From NCBI GenBank assembly GCA_027886175.1, contig JAJNNQ010000002.1, positions 310,001 through 374,000 of the forward strand: a DNA stretch of 64,000 nt, read 5' to 3'. Position numbers and translations under genes: made by a program. This document shows positions 53,086-63,688 of this stretch, piece by piece (within the stretch, counting starts at the first letter, position 1; each line of letters starts with the position of its first letter). This stretch comes from Phylloscopus collybita (lineage: Eukaryota; Chordata; Aves; Passeriformes; Phylloscopidae). The notes beneath the pieces are model-generated. The model worked only from the letters and a program-made list of their open reading frames with translations, was not told where the DNA came from and searched no databases.

Positions 53086-54168
53086 TGAGAATTTCTGCTC
53101 ATTGTCCTCACCTCAGGATTCTCCTCACCTAAGTGTCTGTTCCTAATTGAAACTGGAGGAACAGACTCACAATTAGCCCTCCAATGAGTAATTTCAGGTT
53201 TTTTAGATAATTACATTAATAACTAAGTGTCTCCTGGAGGTGACTGGGAGTCACCTCTTGGGGATATTTCACTTCCCAGTGGCTAAACTGAGGTGGGAAG
53301 CGTTCCACTCTCCAGCTACTTTGGAAGCCCCCACCCCTGAAATTCCTGGATATAACTTTCCCAACACCTCATCTTGTAGCGGGATTCTGCTACACCCTCT
53401 CAGCTCGGGGGTGGTTTTGCCTTTCATCGATTTTAAGGACAGAGACAAGCAAAGAAAAGTGTTTTTTCGATTATTCCTTTTTCAATTTTCTGCCACTCAG
53501 CTCCCCAAATTCCAACAACCCCTCTGCTCTAAAAAGCAAACAGCAGGGCAGAAATGCAGATTTATGGCAGAGACACAACTTGGCCGGATCCCTTTTCCCT
53601 GACTATTCCCAAAAGCTGCATGGTTCCTCCACTCCTCCAACCTCAATGTACATAACAAATTCCTTTTGTTTGTTTTTTGTCACTTCCAGGCTGAGGGTCC
53701 ATAACTAACAGCAAATGGTGGTTTGTTTTCCATGCCACGGTTGTATTATTTATGTCCTGGCCGGGTTTATAACTTTCACTCCCCATTTCTCGAAGAAAGG
53801 CCTCTGATGGCCATTAATTTGATGATGTATCTGGAAGGAACGTGCCAGCACTCGTCTCCCAAGAAATTGGAATGGACGGGAATGGGTTTGGGCCGTTGCC
53901 AGATAATTGGGTTTGAGGGTTTTCCTACTCGGGCTGATTTGGACAGAAGAGCTGCATTTAACATCTGTGTAAAACCAGAGGAAGAAAGGCAGGGCAGAAA
54001 AAAAAAGCAGAGGGGGAATAAACAGACACTTCTTCAGAAAAAAAGAAAAAAAAGGGGGGGTTTCACTTCTCTCCATGATTAATCAGCCGAGTGGCTGATT
54101 AATGAATTGGCCTTTTACAGGTCCGTGGGTGACACTGAAGGTGGAGGTTGAGAGGGTGGAAAAGGCAA
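53086..54168. other. Unique sequence, no gene seen
   Basis: About 1.1 kb. 53730-53970 is repeat-free and of balanced composition. A/G-rich sequence lies at 53985-54060 and an 11-bp perfect hairpin at 54078-54103. No exon recognised. Confidence 0.45.
54078..54103. repeat. Perfect 11-bp inverted repeat with 4-nt loop
   Basis: Arms ATTAATCAGCC and GGCTGATTAAT around loop GAGT. Confidence 0.93.
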
Positions 54169-54474
54169 GGTTGGATGGGGTTTGGAGCTAAATAAGGAAG
54201 TGATTGGATGTTAAGACCCCTCTTGACATCACTGGAAGTGTCCAAGGCCAGGTTGGATGGGGCTTGGAGCAAAATAAGGAAGTGATTGGATGGTAAGACC
54301 CCTCTTGACATCACTGGAAGTGTCCAAGGCCAGGTTGGATGGGGCTTGGAGCAAAATAAGGAAGTGGTTGGATGTTAAGACCCCTCTTGACATCACTGGA
54401 AGTGTCCAAGGCCTGGTTGGATGGGGCTTGGAGCTAAATAAGGAAATGATTGTGTGGTAAGAAGGCTTTTGCCA
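54169..54474 (+). repeat. 82-bp minisatellite derived from CR1, ~4 units
   Basis: Units starting at GGTTGGATGGGG recur at 54169, 54251, 54333 and 54415, exactly 82 bp apart. Each includes the CR1 3' UTR segment CTGGAAGTGTCCAAGGCCAG plus non-CR1 sequence (AAATAAGGAAGTGATTGG, AAGACCCCTCTTGACATCAC). Confidence 0.95.
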
Positions 54475-54605
54475 TCCCGGGAAGTGTCCAAGGCCAGCTT
54501 GAACAGAGCTTGGAGCAGCCTGGGACAGTGGAAATTGTCCCTGCCCACGGCAGGGGGTGGCACTGGATCATCTCTGAGGTCCCTTCTGACCCAAACCATT
54601 CCTTG
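54475..54605 (+). mobile_element. CR1 3' end downstream of its own minisatellite
   Basis: Forward CR1 end: GCTTGGAGCAGCCTGGGACA, GTCCCTGCCCACGGCAGGG and CTGACCCAAACCATTCC. It is continuous with the last minisatellite unit, showing that the array grew inside this CR1 copy. Confidence 0.9.
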
Positions 54606-54939
54606 ATTACAACTAGATCTCCACTCACCCCTTCTATGGTCATAAAAAGTATCAGGAAGGTGAATCTACCTCACCCATATCCGCTGTGTAGGAGTAAATA
54701 ATATTCCATGTATAATTACTTCTTTAACTTGATATGGAGGGGTTTTAGACAATGAGACTAAGCCTGGAATGATATAATATTTTTTTTACATTAATTAGCG
54801 TACTTTGGTGGGGGGGAAAATTGACTTTTCAGTCACAGAAGATCTTCTTGATCTTTTTGATAAGCAGTGATAGGAGAAGGGGGAAAGGTTTTAAACTAAA
54901 AGAAGAGATTTAGATCAGGTTTTTGAAGGAAAATCTTCT
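54606..54939. other. Unique sequence, no gene seen
   Basis: About 330 bp, AT-rich, with a G-run at about 54812. Confidence 0.5.
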
Positions 54940-55112
54940 CTGGGAGGGTGTGAGGCCTCCAGAGAAACTGTGGCTGCTCCTGGATCCCTGGAAGTGCCCA
55001 AGGCCAGGCTGGATGGGGTTTGGAGCACCCTGGGATAGTGGAAGGTGCCCCTGCCCATGGAATGGAACAGGATGAGCTTTCAGATCCTTCTAACCCAACT
55101 CATTTTGGGATC
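54940..55112 (+). mobile_element. CR1 retroposon 3' fragment
   Basis: Forward CR1: GAAACTGTGGCTGCTCCTGG, CCAAGGCCAGGCTGGATGGG, CCCCTGCCCATGGAATGGAA, with an end like CATTTTGGGATCC. Confidence 0.92.
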
Positions 55113-56689
55113 CTTCCAAACCTCAAGTGGGTATTTTCTCCTCCCTCCCAGCTGCTGGGTTGTGACAAGGGAGGTGAGGAAGAGAAGCCAAACCTTGCCT
55201 GGGTGAGTTCAGCGTCTCTGACAAAGGATCTGGGCTGGGTTGGGTTTTATTCCTGGTCTTATATAAAATATTTATAGACTGCAGGCTCAGGGGGGCCATA
55301 ACTGCTGTGCAAAAGGAGGCAAACCCAAGCCAAGAGTGAGCAGTGGACCTCAAAAACCACCCAGAGCTTAGAGACAGGGAGGGGCTCCCTCTGATATCCA
55401 CAGGGGGAAAATCCTTTGGGATATGGAGGCCACGCTTAATTGGCCGATGAAGGAATTAATAACAAGTCCCTGTCTGCAGGAGTCTCGAGATTCATTCCAG
55501 AGTTTTTGGTTTTGTTTTTTTTTCCTTTACAAGACACAAAATGAGCTGTGTGTTGTGGTGGTTGCAATAAGGAAGGAGTGGGTGGAGTTCCTTCTATAGG
55601 ATGTGGGATCATTCCCGGCGTTTATCGGATGGCTCAGGGAACGGGGTGATTTCATTGTCTGGAGTGACCAACATCCCTGTCTCCAAGCAGAAACACGCAA
55701 AAAAACCACTCAGAGGTGGAGAATTCTCTCCAGAGCTCATGGAAATAGTTCCACAAGACCCAGCAGGATTCTGCTCAGGTTTTTTTTTTCCTTCTTGCAG
55801 AAAGGCAGGAGTCACCTGCCAAGGAAGAGGACAAACCCTCACGTGATTTGCTGTGCACACAAGAGAATGAAACTGTTGAAAAAAGTTTAAATACACAAAA
55901 TTAAAGTTGGACACAAGGAAAAATAAATGTCACTGTCATCCTTTGAAAGCCGATTCTCTTTTTACCTGGATATGATGCCTCCTTGCCACGATTTTGCCTT
56001 GAATTATTTTGGGGTTAAATCAATGAATGTTTCACTTTTCTGCATGCAATTATTTTCAGATGGATTTTTCCATTGATGGAAAACATAAATTTTTAAATTA
56101 TTTTAAGATAAACTGGATTTTTTTTTTTTTAATTAGAATAACACCTTTTATGGTGAAACTGCTTTATTTTGGAGGACTTGTTCTACATGTGGAGATAGAT
56201 TTTGCTTCCAAGAGCAAAGCATCCTGGCTTTAAAAACTCCCAGGAATGGAAAGAAGGCTCCTCCCAACATCTTTTAATTTTAATTAAAATTAAAAAAAAA
56301 AAAAAATTTAAATACTCTCAGAGGGTGAGACATGGAGTAGTGGCAGGGCTGGTAGAGGTCCCAGAGAACAAATCAAAACAGGGACAGTGGCCTGATTCCA
56401 AAAAACTCTTTCAGGAAGAAGCTGTGTCCTGGTGTGGTGGGAATTGCTGGGGATATAATCCTGGAAATGCTGATTCCTCCTCAAATGATGTTGGTTCAAG
56501 TGGGTTCAGCTCCTCCTTGTGTCTCTCCCGGCTCTCCTGGGATGCTGGGGGTGAAGCAGAGAATTCCAGCTCCTGCTCCACACTTTAATTCCGTGTGTCA
56601 TGAGCCTGATTCCACCTGGATCTGGTGCCTTCCCACAACAGGAGCAGGAGCAGCAGGGCGATGGCACGCCTTGGCTGGTTGACCTCAGC
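55113..56689. other. Unique sequence, no gene seen
   Basis: About 1.6 kb with a T-run at about 55780, poly(T) at 56120 and an AT palindrome at 56272-56295. Frames up to 128 codons show no domain. Confidence 0.5.
56272..56295. repeat. 24-nt perfect AT palindrome
   Basis: TTTTAATTTTAA joined directly to TTAAAATTAAAA with no spacer, followed by a poly(A) run. Confidence 0.93.
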
Positions 56690-56740
56690 CATGGAATCAC
56701 GGAATGTGCTGAGCTGGAAGGGACCTGAACAGTCAATATG
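56690..56740 (-). mobile_element. CR1 terminal scrap
   Basis: Short reverse CR1 end: ATGGAATCACGGAATGTGCT and GAGCTGGAAGGGACCTGAAC. The rest of the element is missing. Confidence 0.6.
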
Positions 56741-57329
56741 TGGCAGTCAACATAGACACTGCACTCGAGGTGCTTTTTTGGAACCATCAGAAGGCTTAAA
56801 GTATCAGCACCTTGGTACTCAAAAAGTCTCCCAGACCTTTTCTCTGTATCTCCCAAGAGCAGCTCCACACAGCTCTGTCTCTCCTTCTGCTTCAGTTCTG
56901 GGTCACTCCCTCCTGTCCCTGGCACGGCCGCCTAACCCTGTCTGTCCTATGTACAGCAACTCATCTTTTCTGTCCCATGTCCCTCCGGTCCCTGGATCTT
57001 CACAGCACAGCCAGCAGACTCCAACTGACTCCAACCAGTTAACTCACTCTTTATCACACCCACGGCTGTGAGGGCAAGGCTGTTTCTACTCTAGGATAAT
57101 TAACACAGCTGTAAGATATCAGAGGGGAGACTGCCTTCAGCAGCAGTCTTCCTTTTGTCTCCCCACAGGGACCCAACAGGGATCAGCAAGCCCAAGTCTT
57201 GCCCCGCACAGACACCCCAGCAATCCCACCCTGTGCACCCCTGAGAGCTGTGTCCAAACGCTCCTGGAGCTCTGGCAGCCTCGGGAATGTGCCGAGGAAG
57301 AGGCTGCAAGGGGTGTTGAGACATCAAAC
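56741..57329. other. Unclassified sequence, possibly CR1-derived in part
   Basis: About 590 bp upstream of the LTR. The stretch 57236-57300 (GTGTCCAAACGCTCCTGGAG) resembles an internal part of reverse CR1. The rest is not recognised. Confidence 0.4.
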
Positions 57330-57797
57330 TCATGCCTTCAGTTTTAATTCTGTGTATCCCAGGTTCTGTGCTGCCCAGGGGTGCAGCTCTCAGCCTCACA
57401 TCCAGGGTCACTCAGCTCTGCACACAGCAGGGACACAAAACAAATCCTGCTCCTGCTGCACACCAAGGACAGCTGGGACAAGTTTCCAGGCCCAAAAGCA
57501 CAAACAGCGGTGGCTGGAGGGAGAAAACAAGAAGGGTGGGACTGCATCAGCTGGAGCTGGAATTGGACAATTCAACCCCAAAGTGCAAATGGACCAGAAC
57601 TGATCAAAGGGTGAGACCTGGTGACCGGGCCTCCATTGTGTGTCCATTTTGTGTCCATTTTGTGTCCACCTTGGGTGCAGCCCTGGCCAGGCTCTTGTCC
57701 TGCCCAAGGTGTGTCCTTAAAGGCCTTTTAATAAATCCCTGCTTTATTCTCCAGCTCTGCCCAGTCTCTGTTCCAGCTCAGCCCTCCCAAGGCATCC
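57330..57797 (+). mobile_element. Solo LTR, short-form copy of the 37.5-kb element
   Basis: A 468-bp element flanked by AAAC (57326-57329 and 57798-57801), a 4-bp duplication. The terminal TGAT/ATCA of the family is mutated to TCAT and ATCC. It has an AATAAATCCC signal at about 57730 and only about three TGTCCATTTTG units where the relative at 37541-38206 has about twenty. Frames up to 235 codons crossing it are incidental. Confidence 0.88.
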
Positions 57798-57892
57798 AAA
57801 CAGATCCTTCTGTCCCCTGCTGTAGCCTCTGTGCAGCCACCACCATGGTGACATTTGGCTCTCCTCTCTTGCTCCCCACGCGAGAAAAGCTG

Positions 57893-58017
57893 TTTTATTT
57901 TATTTTATTTTACTTTACCTTATTATTTTATTTTATTTTATTTTATTTTATTTTATTTTATTTTATTTTATTTTATTTTATTTTATTTTATTTTATTTTA
58001 TTTTATTTTATTTATAT
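57893..58017 (+). repeat. (TTTTA)n microsatellite
   Basis: About 24 copies of TTTTA with a few TTTAC/CTTAT variants near the start. Confidence 0.96.
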
Positions 58018-58344
58018 TTGCACCACCGAGGCACCGTGACCCGGAAGAGGTTTGGGAAACACGGAGCTCCCTGGACCAGAGCCAGGTTAATCCCTGCCCT
58101 CCACGGGGGAGGATGAGACCCAAATGGGAACATGGAATAACAGCAGGGCTGTGTTTGCTTTCTGGCCTCAGCCTGGGGTTTGAGGGGAGCTCTGGGAAGG
58201 GGTGGCTGGGTCATGCAGGGCAAGGTCATGACCTTGGGCTGGGCACTGCCTGGAGGGAGCTCCATGGGGATCTGCCCAGGCTGGACAGGCCAGGAAGGAC
58301 AGGTCAGTGTGTCTGAGGAGCCTGGGAGAAACTGGGATGGGTGT
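58018..58344. other. Unique GC-rich sequence, no gene seen
   Basis: About 325 bp. No recognisable domain. Confidence 0.5.
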
Positions 58345-58795
58345 CTGGGGGTCTCAGGAGGGACAAGGACACTGTCCAAGTGGCTCAGGAGGGACAGGGG
58401 CAGTGTCTGAGGGATCTGAGCAGCACAGGGGCAGTGTCCGAGGGGCTCAGGAGAGACAGGGGCAGTGGCCAGGGGGCTGAGGAAGGACAGGGGCAGTGAC
58501 TGAGGGGCTCAGGAGGGACAGGGAGGGTGTCCAAGCGGCTCAGGAGGGACAGGGACAGTGTCTGAGGAGCTCAAGAGGGACAGGGACAGTGTCCAAAGGG
58601 CTCAGGAGGGACAAGGACAGTGTTCAAGTGGCTCAGCAGGGACAGGGGCAGTGTCTGAGGGGCTCAGGAGGGACAGGGGCAGTGTCCAAAGGGCTCATGA
58701 GGGACAGGGACAGTATCTGAGGGGCTCAGCAGGGACAGGGACAGTGTCTGAGGGGCTCAAGAGGGACAGGGGCAGTGTCCTAGTCAGGACACAGC
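58345..58795 (+). repeat. ~31-bp G-rich minisatellite, ~14 units
   Basis: Units of the form GGCTCAGGAGGGACAGGGGC followed by AGTGTCTGAGG, with spacing mostly 30-32 bp. The frames read as Gly/Gln/Ser/Arg repeats and are artefacts. Confidence 0.94.
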
Positions 58796-58935
58796 AGTCC
58801 CTGGGCAGGAGGACTCAGCTCAGAGCAAGGAACCCCTAATGAGGGGCTGGATCCATCCCGTGGCAGGAGCTGCTCCAAGCTCACATCCACACCCTGTGTG
58901 TGGCTCCCTGAATCCAAAACCCCTTTAGGATTAAA

Positions 58936-59155
58936 AAAAAAAAATAATTATTATTATTACTATTTTACTATTATTATTATTTTCCTTTTTGTCTTTTCTT
59001 TTTCTTTTCCTTTTTCTCTTTCTTTTCTATCTCCTGTTTATTTTTATTTTTATTTTTCCTTCCTCTTCCTCTTCCTCTTCCTCTTCCTTCTTCCTTCTTC
59101 CTTCTTCCTTCTTCCTTCTTCCTTCTTCCTTTTTTCCTCCTGTCTTTTAATTTTC
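58936..59155 (+). repeat. (TTA)n and C/T-rich simple repeats
   Basis: TTA/ATT repeats (about 58943-58985), then T-rich CTTTT units, TTTTTA units, CTTCCT units (about 59059-59085) and TTCCTTC 7-mers (about 59085-59128). Confidence 0.92.
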
Positions 59156-61363
59156 TTTTCTAAAACAATCTACTTCCCTCTATCTCAAGACACGAGACTC
59201 CCCTGTGGAAAAAAGCAGGAGGATCCCCTTCAAAACCCACTCCTGTTATCCGATTTTGCCACATTCTCCAGCAAATCCTTGTGAATGAGGTTTTCCAAAA
59301 GGAGGCATTGAAATCCCCTCTCTTTATTAGAAAGACACCTCAGTGGCTAAGAGCTGCTCTTTCTGTACCAAATCCTAAAACATGAAGGGCTTTTTGCTTC
59401 AGAAATCGTCTCAGTGGGATCTTCATCCTCAACTCTGTTTCTGTGAGAATTAAGAACCTGAAAAGAACAGAAAATCCAGACTTGGAGTGAAAATAGGAAA
59501 TAGCATTTTCCTCGTGTTTCATTCTGTCAAAATGAGATTTTTAAAGAGTGGGGTGAGGGTTTTTATATAAAAATACCCCTGCGATGGGAGGACAATTCTT
59601 GGAAGGGTTTTTCCTCCACCAGCACCAACACAGGGGCTCTGAGTGTGTTCAGAACCAGCAAAATAATTCCCTGAGGCAGGAGCACACAGGGAGAAGGGTT
59701 AGGACTTGCCTGGGAAGGAGCAGGAGTTTCTCCCACGGCGTTTGCAGTTCCTTGGGTGCACAAAGTTCATAAATTTGGTAGAATTGACGCTGAGCTCCCC
59801 AGCCCAGGGGTGACATCACCACCCCCTGAACCCCACCCAGCCCTGGGGGGTAGCAATGCGCCCCCCACTCCCGAGTGGGCAGTTCTACACAAGGAAAGGG
59901 TTTCGGTTTCCCTTTGGACATTTTAGGAAGTTTAGCCAGAAAGTTCTGTGCTTTTCTCTTTGCAGTTGGCTCAGTGCCAGGAGAGGAGTACCTGTTGGAC
60001 CTTTGTCACTGTTGGTCAAAACCTGCACCTCCTTCTATTGGCAGTTTGTCACTAGATCCATCCTGGATCATTGGGTAGGAAAGGTGACAGAACAAAGGGT
60101 CTGGGGGCATTCTCGGTGTGTTGGTGTTGTTGTGCCTCAGTTCCTGCACCCCTGAGTGTCCTGCCAGGCTGGCACTGAATCCTCAGAGGGGAAACTGAGG
60201 CCAGGACGAAGACAAAAGACAAAAGGCACTCTTAGCCCCAGAACAGCCCCACAGTTTAATGCAGAACCTACACCTTGGAGCCCTGAGGAGAGTAAGAGGC
60301 CGAGCAGGTGGCTCGGGGTGGTTTTGTGTCCTTTGGGAAGGGGAGGGGGAGGTGAGGGATCAATGGGGGCTGACCCATGGGAAGGTGAGGCACAGGTGGT
60401 GTCAGGTGAGGGGCATGCAGGGGTTCCTGGGAAATGTAGTGCTGTACAACATTTTGTGTGGATCTATATATATAACCCAAAACACCCAGTGCAAATACAA
60501 CAAAACTACTCAGTGCAATACAGCATTGTAGCAGGTGTGGGATCTGTCCTTACACCGCGCTCGACTTTGACCTTTGTTCGTTGTTTTTGTACTATTTTGC
60601 ATTATTTTATTAAACCTTTTTGAGTTTCTAGACATACCCAACCATGCTGTCCCGCTAATTATTATTAACCCAGCATTCCTGAACAGGGCTGGACCCTTGG
60701 GAGGATATGTTGGGCAATCCCACACTGGGGGAGCGGGAAGTTGGATAAATCCCGCTGGACACAGCTCCTTAGGAAACCAACCCCTCTGCCAGCCCCGTTC
60801 CTTGGGGGCTGCTGTTGCCTTGGATGCTTCTCCTTCCCGGCTGGAGAGCGCCAGGAAGCGTTTGGTGAGTGGGTAACAATCGTTTCCTGTCAGTAGGAAA
60901 TGGCAGCCTTGGAAGTGGCCGTGTGCGTCTGCGACCTCCGAAGGGGACCCCACAGCTCTGGGAGCGTGTGTGGGAATCCCGCAAAGCTTTGAAGCACGTC
61001 CAAAGCACACAGCCCCTTTGATTCCCCTGTAATTGCCAGTGTCAATAGTCAGCGGGGATCCTTGGGTCGTTTGTTGTTTCAGTCTGGGAGCAATGGTGTC
61101 TGACAGGGAGGGGCTGGGGTGGCAGGGAGAGGGGAGAGGGAGCAGCTGGGAGCTGGAGGAAAATCCCTTTGTGTGCTGGGAGGGCAGGGAACGCAATGTG
61201 GCTCAAAGGACGCCCACAGGACCGGGGGAAAACGGCACCAAGGCTCGTTTTGGGCTGTCTGCAGAGCTCATCCTGCTCCTTCCTTGGTGGTTTGCCAGAA
61301 CTGTGGTGATGGAGCCGGAGGGGAAGGAGCTCTTGGCACGCAAAGGAGACAGTGCCTCTTTTT
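59156..61363. other. Unique sequence; possible old LTR end at 60.2-60.6 kb
   Basis: About 2.2 kb. A stretch ending in GTACTATTTTGCATTATTTT and ATTAAACC (about 60590-60620) looks like a retroviral polyadenylation region, but no boundary or duplication supports an LTR call. A 228-codon - frame (60510-61196) has no recognisable domain. Confidence 0.4.
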
Positions 61364-61391
61364 GTCCTCCTCCTCCTCCTCCTCCTCCTCC
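61364..61391 (+). repeat. (CCT)n trinucleotide repeat
   Basis: About nine CCT units. Confidence 0.93.
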
Positions 61392-61648
61392 TTGCTCCGG
61401 TGAAATCCCGCTGAGATTCCCCTGTGGATGGTTCCAAAACTGCCGTTTCCTATTAGAATGACACCACTTTTTGCTCTCTGCTGAAGCTGCAGGTCAGTAG
61501 GACTCCAAGCAGCCTTTGGTTATCAGAAGATTTATAAAATTCTTAGAGTTCCTTCAAGGAGTAAAGCACCTGTTTCCAACCAGAGTAAACATTCCAGCTA
61601 CGAGCTGCTTGGCCCCCTGGCTCCTGCCATGCCTTTGGCACCCTTCCT

Positions 61649-62150
61649 GCCTTCCAAAGACTGACTTTGCCTTTCCTGCACCAAATACTGCCAGAAGAGA
61701 AGCTGAAACATTCTTTAAAAGAGTGGGAAGTCCCTGGGTTTGGAGCATGACTTCCCAGGAGGTTTCCATGCCTGAAGGTCACTGAGGTCGGGAAGATGTG
61801 AAGCTCTTATCTTGAAAATATTGAGCTTTCCCTTCTCCATTTTAAACATTTCCAATAAATTTGAGGAATAGAAGGGTCATCTTTTGTCCAAAAATAAAAA
61901 GAGGGGGATGTATGTGCTTTATGGGTACTTGGGAAATATGGAATGGCTTTTGTTGAGAGGGACCTTAAAGCTCATCCAGGGTCACCCCTGCCATGGGCAG
62001 GGACACCTCCCACTGTCCCAGGGTGATCCAAGCCCTGTCCAGCCTGGCCTGGGACACTGCTGGGGATCCAGCGGCAGCCACAGCTGCTCTGGGAATTCCA
62101 TCCCAGCCGCTCTCCACCCTCCCAGCCAAGAATTCCTTCCCAATATCCCA
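61649..62150 (+). repeat. Duplicated block B, copy 2
   Basis: Direct-orientation relative of 17196-17765, about 44 kb away. GCCTTCCAAAGACTGACTTT, GTGGGAAGTCCCTGGGTTTG, CAATAAATTTGAGGAATAG and GTATGTGCTTTATGGGTACT occur in the same order. The T-tract of copy 1 is absent. Confidence 0.87.
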
Positions 62151-62474
62151 GCCATCCCTGCCCTCTGTCAGCTGGAAGCCATTCCCTGTGTCCTGTCCCT
62201 CCATCCCTTGGAAATTGTCTCTTCCCATATTTCTTGCAGGCTTCTTTCAGGTCCTGGAAGGTCACACTGAGCTCACCCCACAGCTTCTCCTCTCCAGCTG
62301 AACATTCCCAGCTCTCCCAGCCTTTCCTCCCAGCAGAGCTGCTCCATCCCTGGGATCACCCTGGAGCCTCCTCTGGGCTCTCTGCAGCAGCTCCAGCTCC
62401 TTCCCGTGCTGGATCCGGGGCTGGGGCAGCTCCTCAGGTGGGGCCTCACCTGAGCACGGGGGCAGAGGGACAGC
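61935..62474 (-). mobile_element. CR1 retroposon with ORF2 tail
   Basis: Reverse CR1 of about 540 bp: GCCATGGGCAGGGACACC core, CCAGCCAAGAATTCCTTCCC, CATTCCCTGTGTCCTGTCCC, then the ORF2-tail region (CTCCTCTGGGCTCTCTGCAG). Positions 62248-62469 are identical to the reverse complement of 34859-35080. Confidence 0.94.
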
Positions 62475-63386
62475 CCTCGACCCTCTGGCTATGAAACCTC
62501 TAGGGAGAAAACAGATCCTGAAAGTTTTTCCTACAGGGAGACAAGAATTTGAGGGAAAACTTTTTCAAAATTATCACAGAGAGGAGTTCAAATTGCACAA
62601 ACTCCTTTGTGTCTCCGTTTTTCCGCCTCCGGCAGATTCCAGTGCTCTGCTGGTGACTGGAAACTCTTCAGAGGATAGGAGTCACTGCCAGGGGTCAACA
62701 GATTCCAAGGAAAGAGCCTTCTGTGGTTTGAAGTTTCTTTACTCTTTTTAATTTTGGGTGGTGTCTCTCCTCCCTCATTCCCTTTCCCACAGGGAGCAGA
62801 GTGGCGTTGTCCCTAAATCCTGAGGTGGCTTCCATGGTTCATGTCCCCCAGCTGCTCAGTGGCTTCTCCCCTCCAACCCTGCCATTTTATTCCAAAACTG
62901 AAAGGTGAACTAGAGGGAATTAAGCTGCTTTTCTTGGCCAACCCTCAGGAGTTGTTCACTGGAGTTCATCTCTCTCTTGGGCAGCTCCAGGGTAAATTTT
63001 TCTGATCTTTCAGCTGGATTATTTTTTTAATTCCTCCTTTTTAAAATTTTTTTTTTTAGGTTTTTAAATTATTTTTAAGTGAAATGTATCACGTTCCAAA
63101 TGAAATTCTTGGAAATTAGCCAGCAGTGTTACAAACCTGCCTAAAATACACTGAGAAAAGGAAAAGAAAATTGGGTTTTGGGGAGGGAAAAAAACAAAAA
63201 AGCAAAGGAAATTTCTGGTAAAAGTCTTTTCAGCACAGGGATATTTGTGAAACCATTTATGGGAACTCTAAACCAGTGAGAAAAATGCCTGAAAGGTGAA
63301 TTTGCTTCGTGCAGGACACAGGAGATCAAGGAGGACATTTCCCTAATTGAGTTATTCCTTTATGGATGAGCATGGCGACAAATTCC
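62475..63386. other. Unique sequence, no gene seen
   Basis: About 910 bp with T-rich stretches at 63021-63075. No gene recognised. Confidence 0.5.
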
Positions 63387-63688
63387 TGCAGGCTCTGGCA
63401 CCACAACGACACAGACTCTGACTTCAGAAGGCTGACAATGACTCCTTTATTTTTTGGGATGTTCTCCCTTTTATGCTGTTCTACACAGACCAGGTCGATT
63501 GGTGGAACAAAGACAAACCTCTTCAATCACATTGGTCAAGTCAGAGGGACATCAAGAAGAAGTCCCTCCTAGGGAAAGGAATGTAAACAAAAGTTACAGT
63601 TACAAAAACGTGTCTTTTGTTGACAGAAAACTCTCTGGGAAAAGAGTTTCAGAAAAACAAAACGTCTCAGGCACCAACCAGGGCTACA
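63387..63688 (-). mobile_element. Solo LTR, third member of the 300-bp family
   Basis: On + it begins near TGCAGGCTCTGG and ends GGGCTACA. It shares AGAAGGCTGACAATGACTCC, AGTCCCTCCTAGGG and CTGGGAAAAGAG with the copies at 23.1 and 41.3 kb. On the - strand there are a GCATAAAAGGG TATA-like box and an AATAAAGGAG signal. The flanking hexamers AATTCC and CATCCT do not match well, so the 5' boundary is less certain. Confidence 0.78.

Noticed and set aside
57332..58039. 235-codon forward frame
   Set aside because: It runs through a solo LTR and a (TTTTA)n tract. It shares its N-terminal part with frames from the sibling LTR at 38 kb only because they are the same element.
60150..60640. Possible LTR
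   Set aside because: Only a late ATTAAA-like signal is suggestive. No terminal TG/CA pair with duplication could be located.
60510..61196. 228-codon reverse frame
   Set aside because: No recognisable domain, no splice or promoter context, and low-complexity Ser/Pro stretches. Kept as unsupported.
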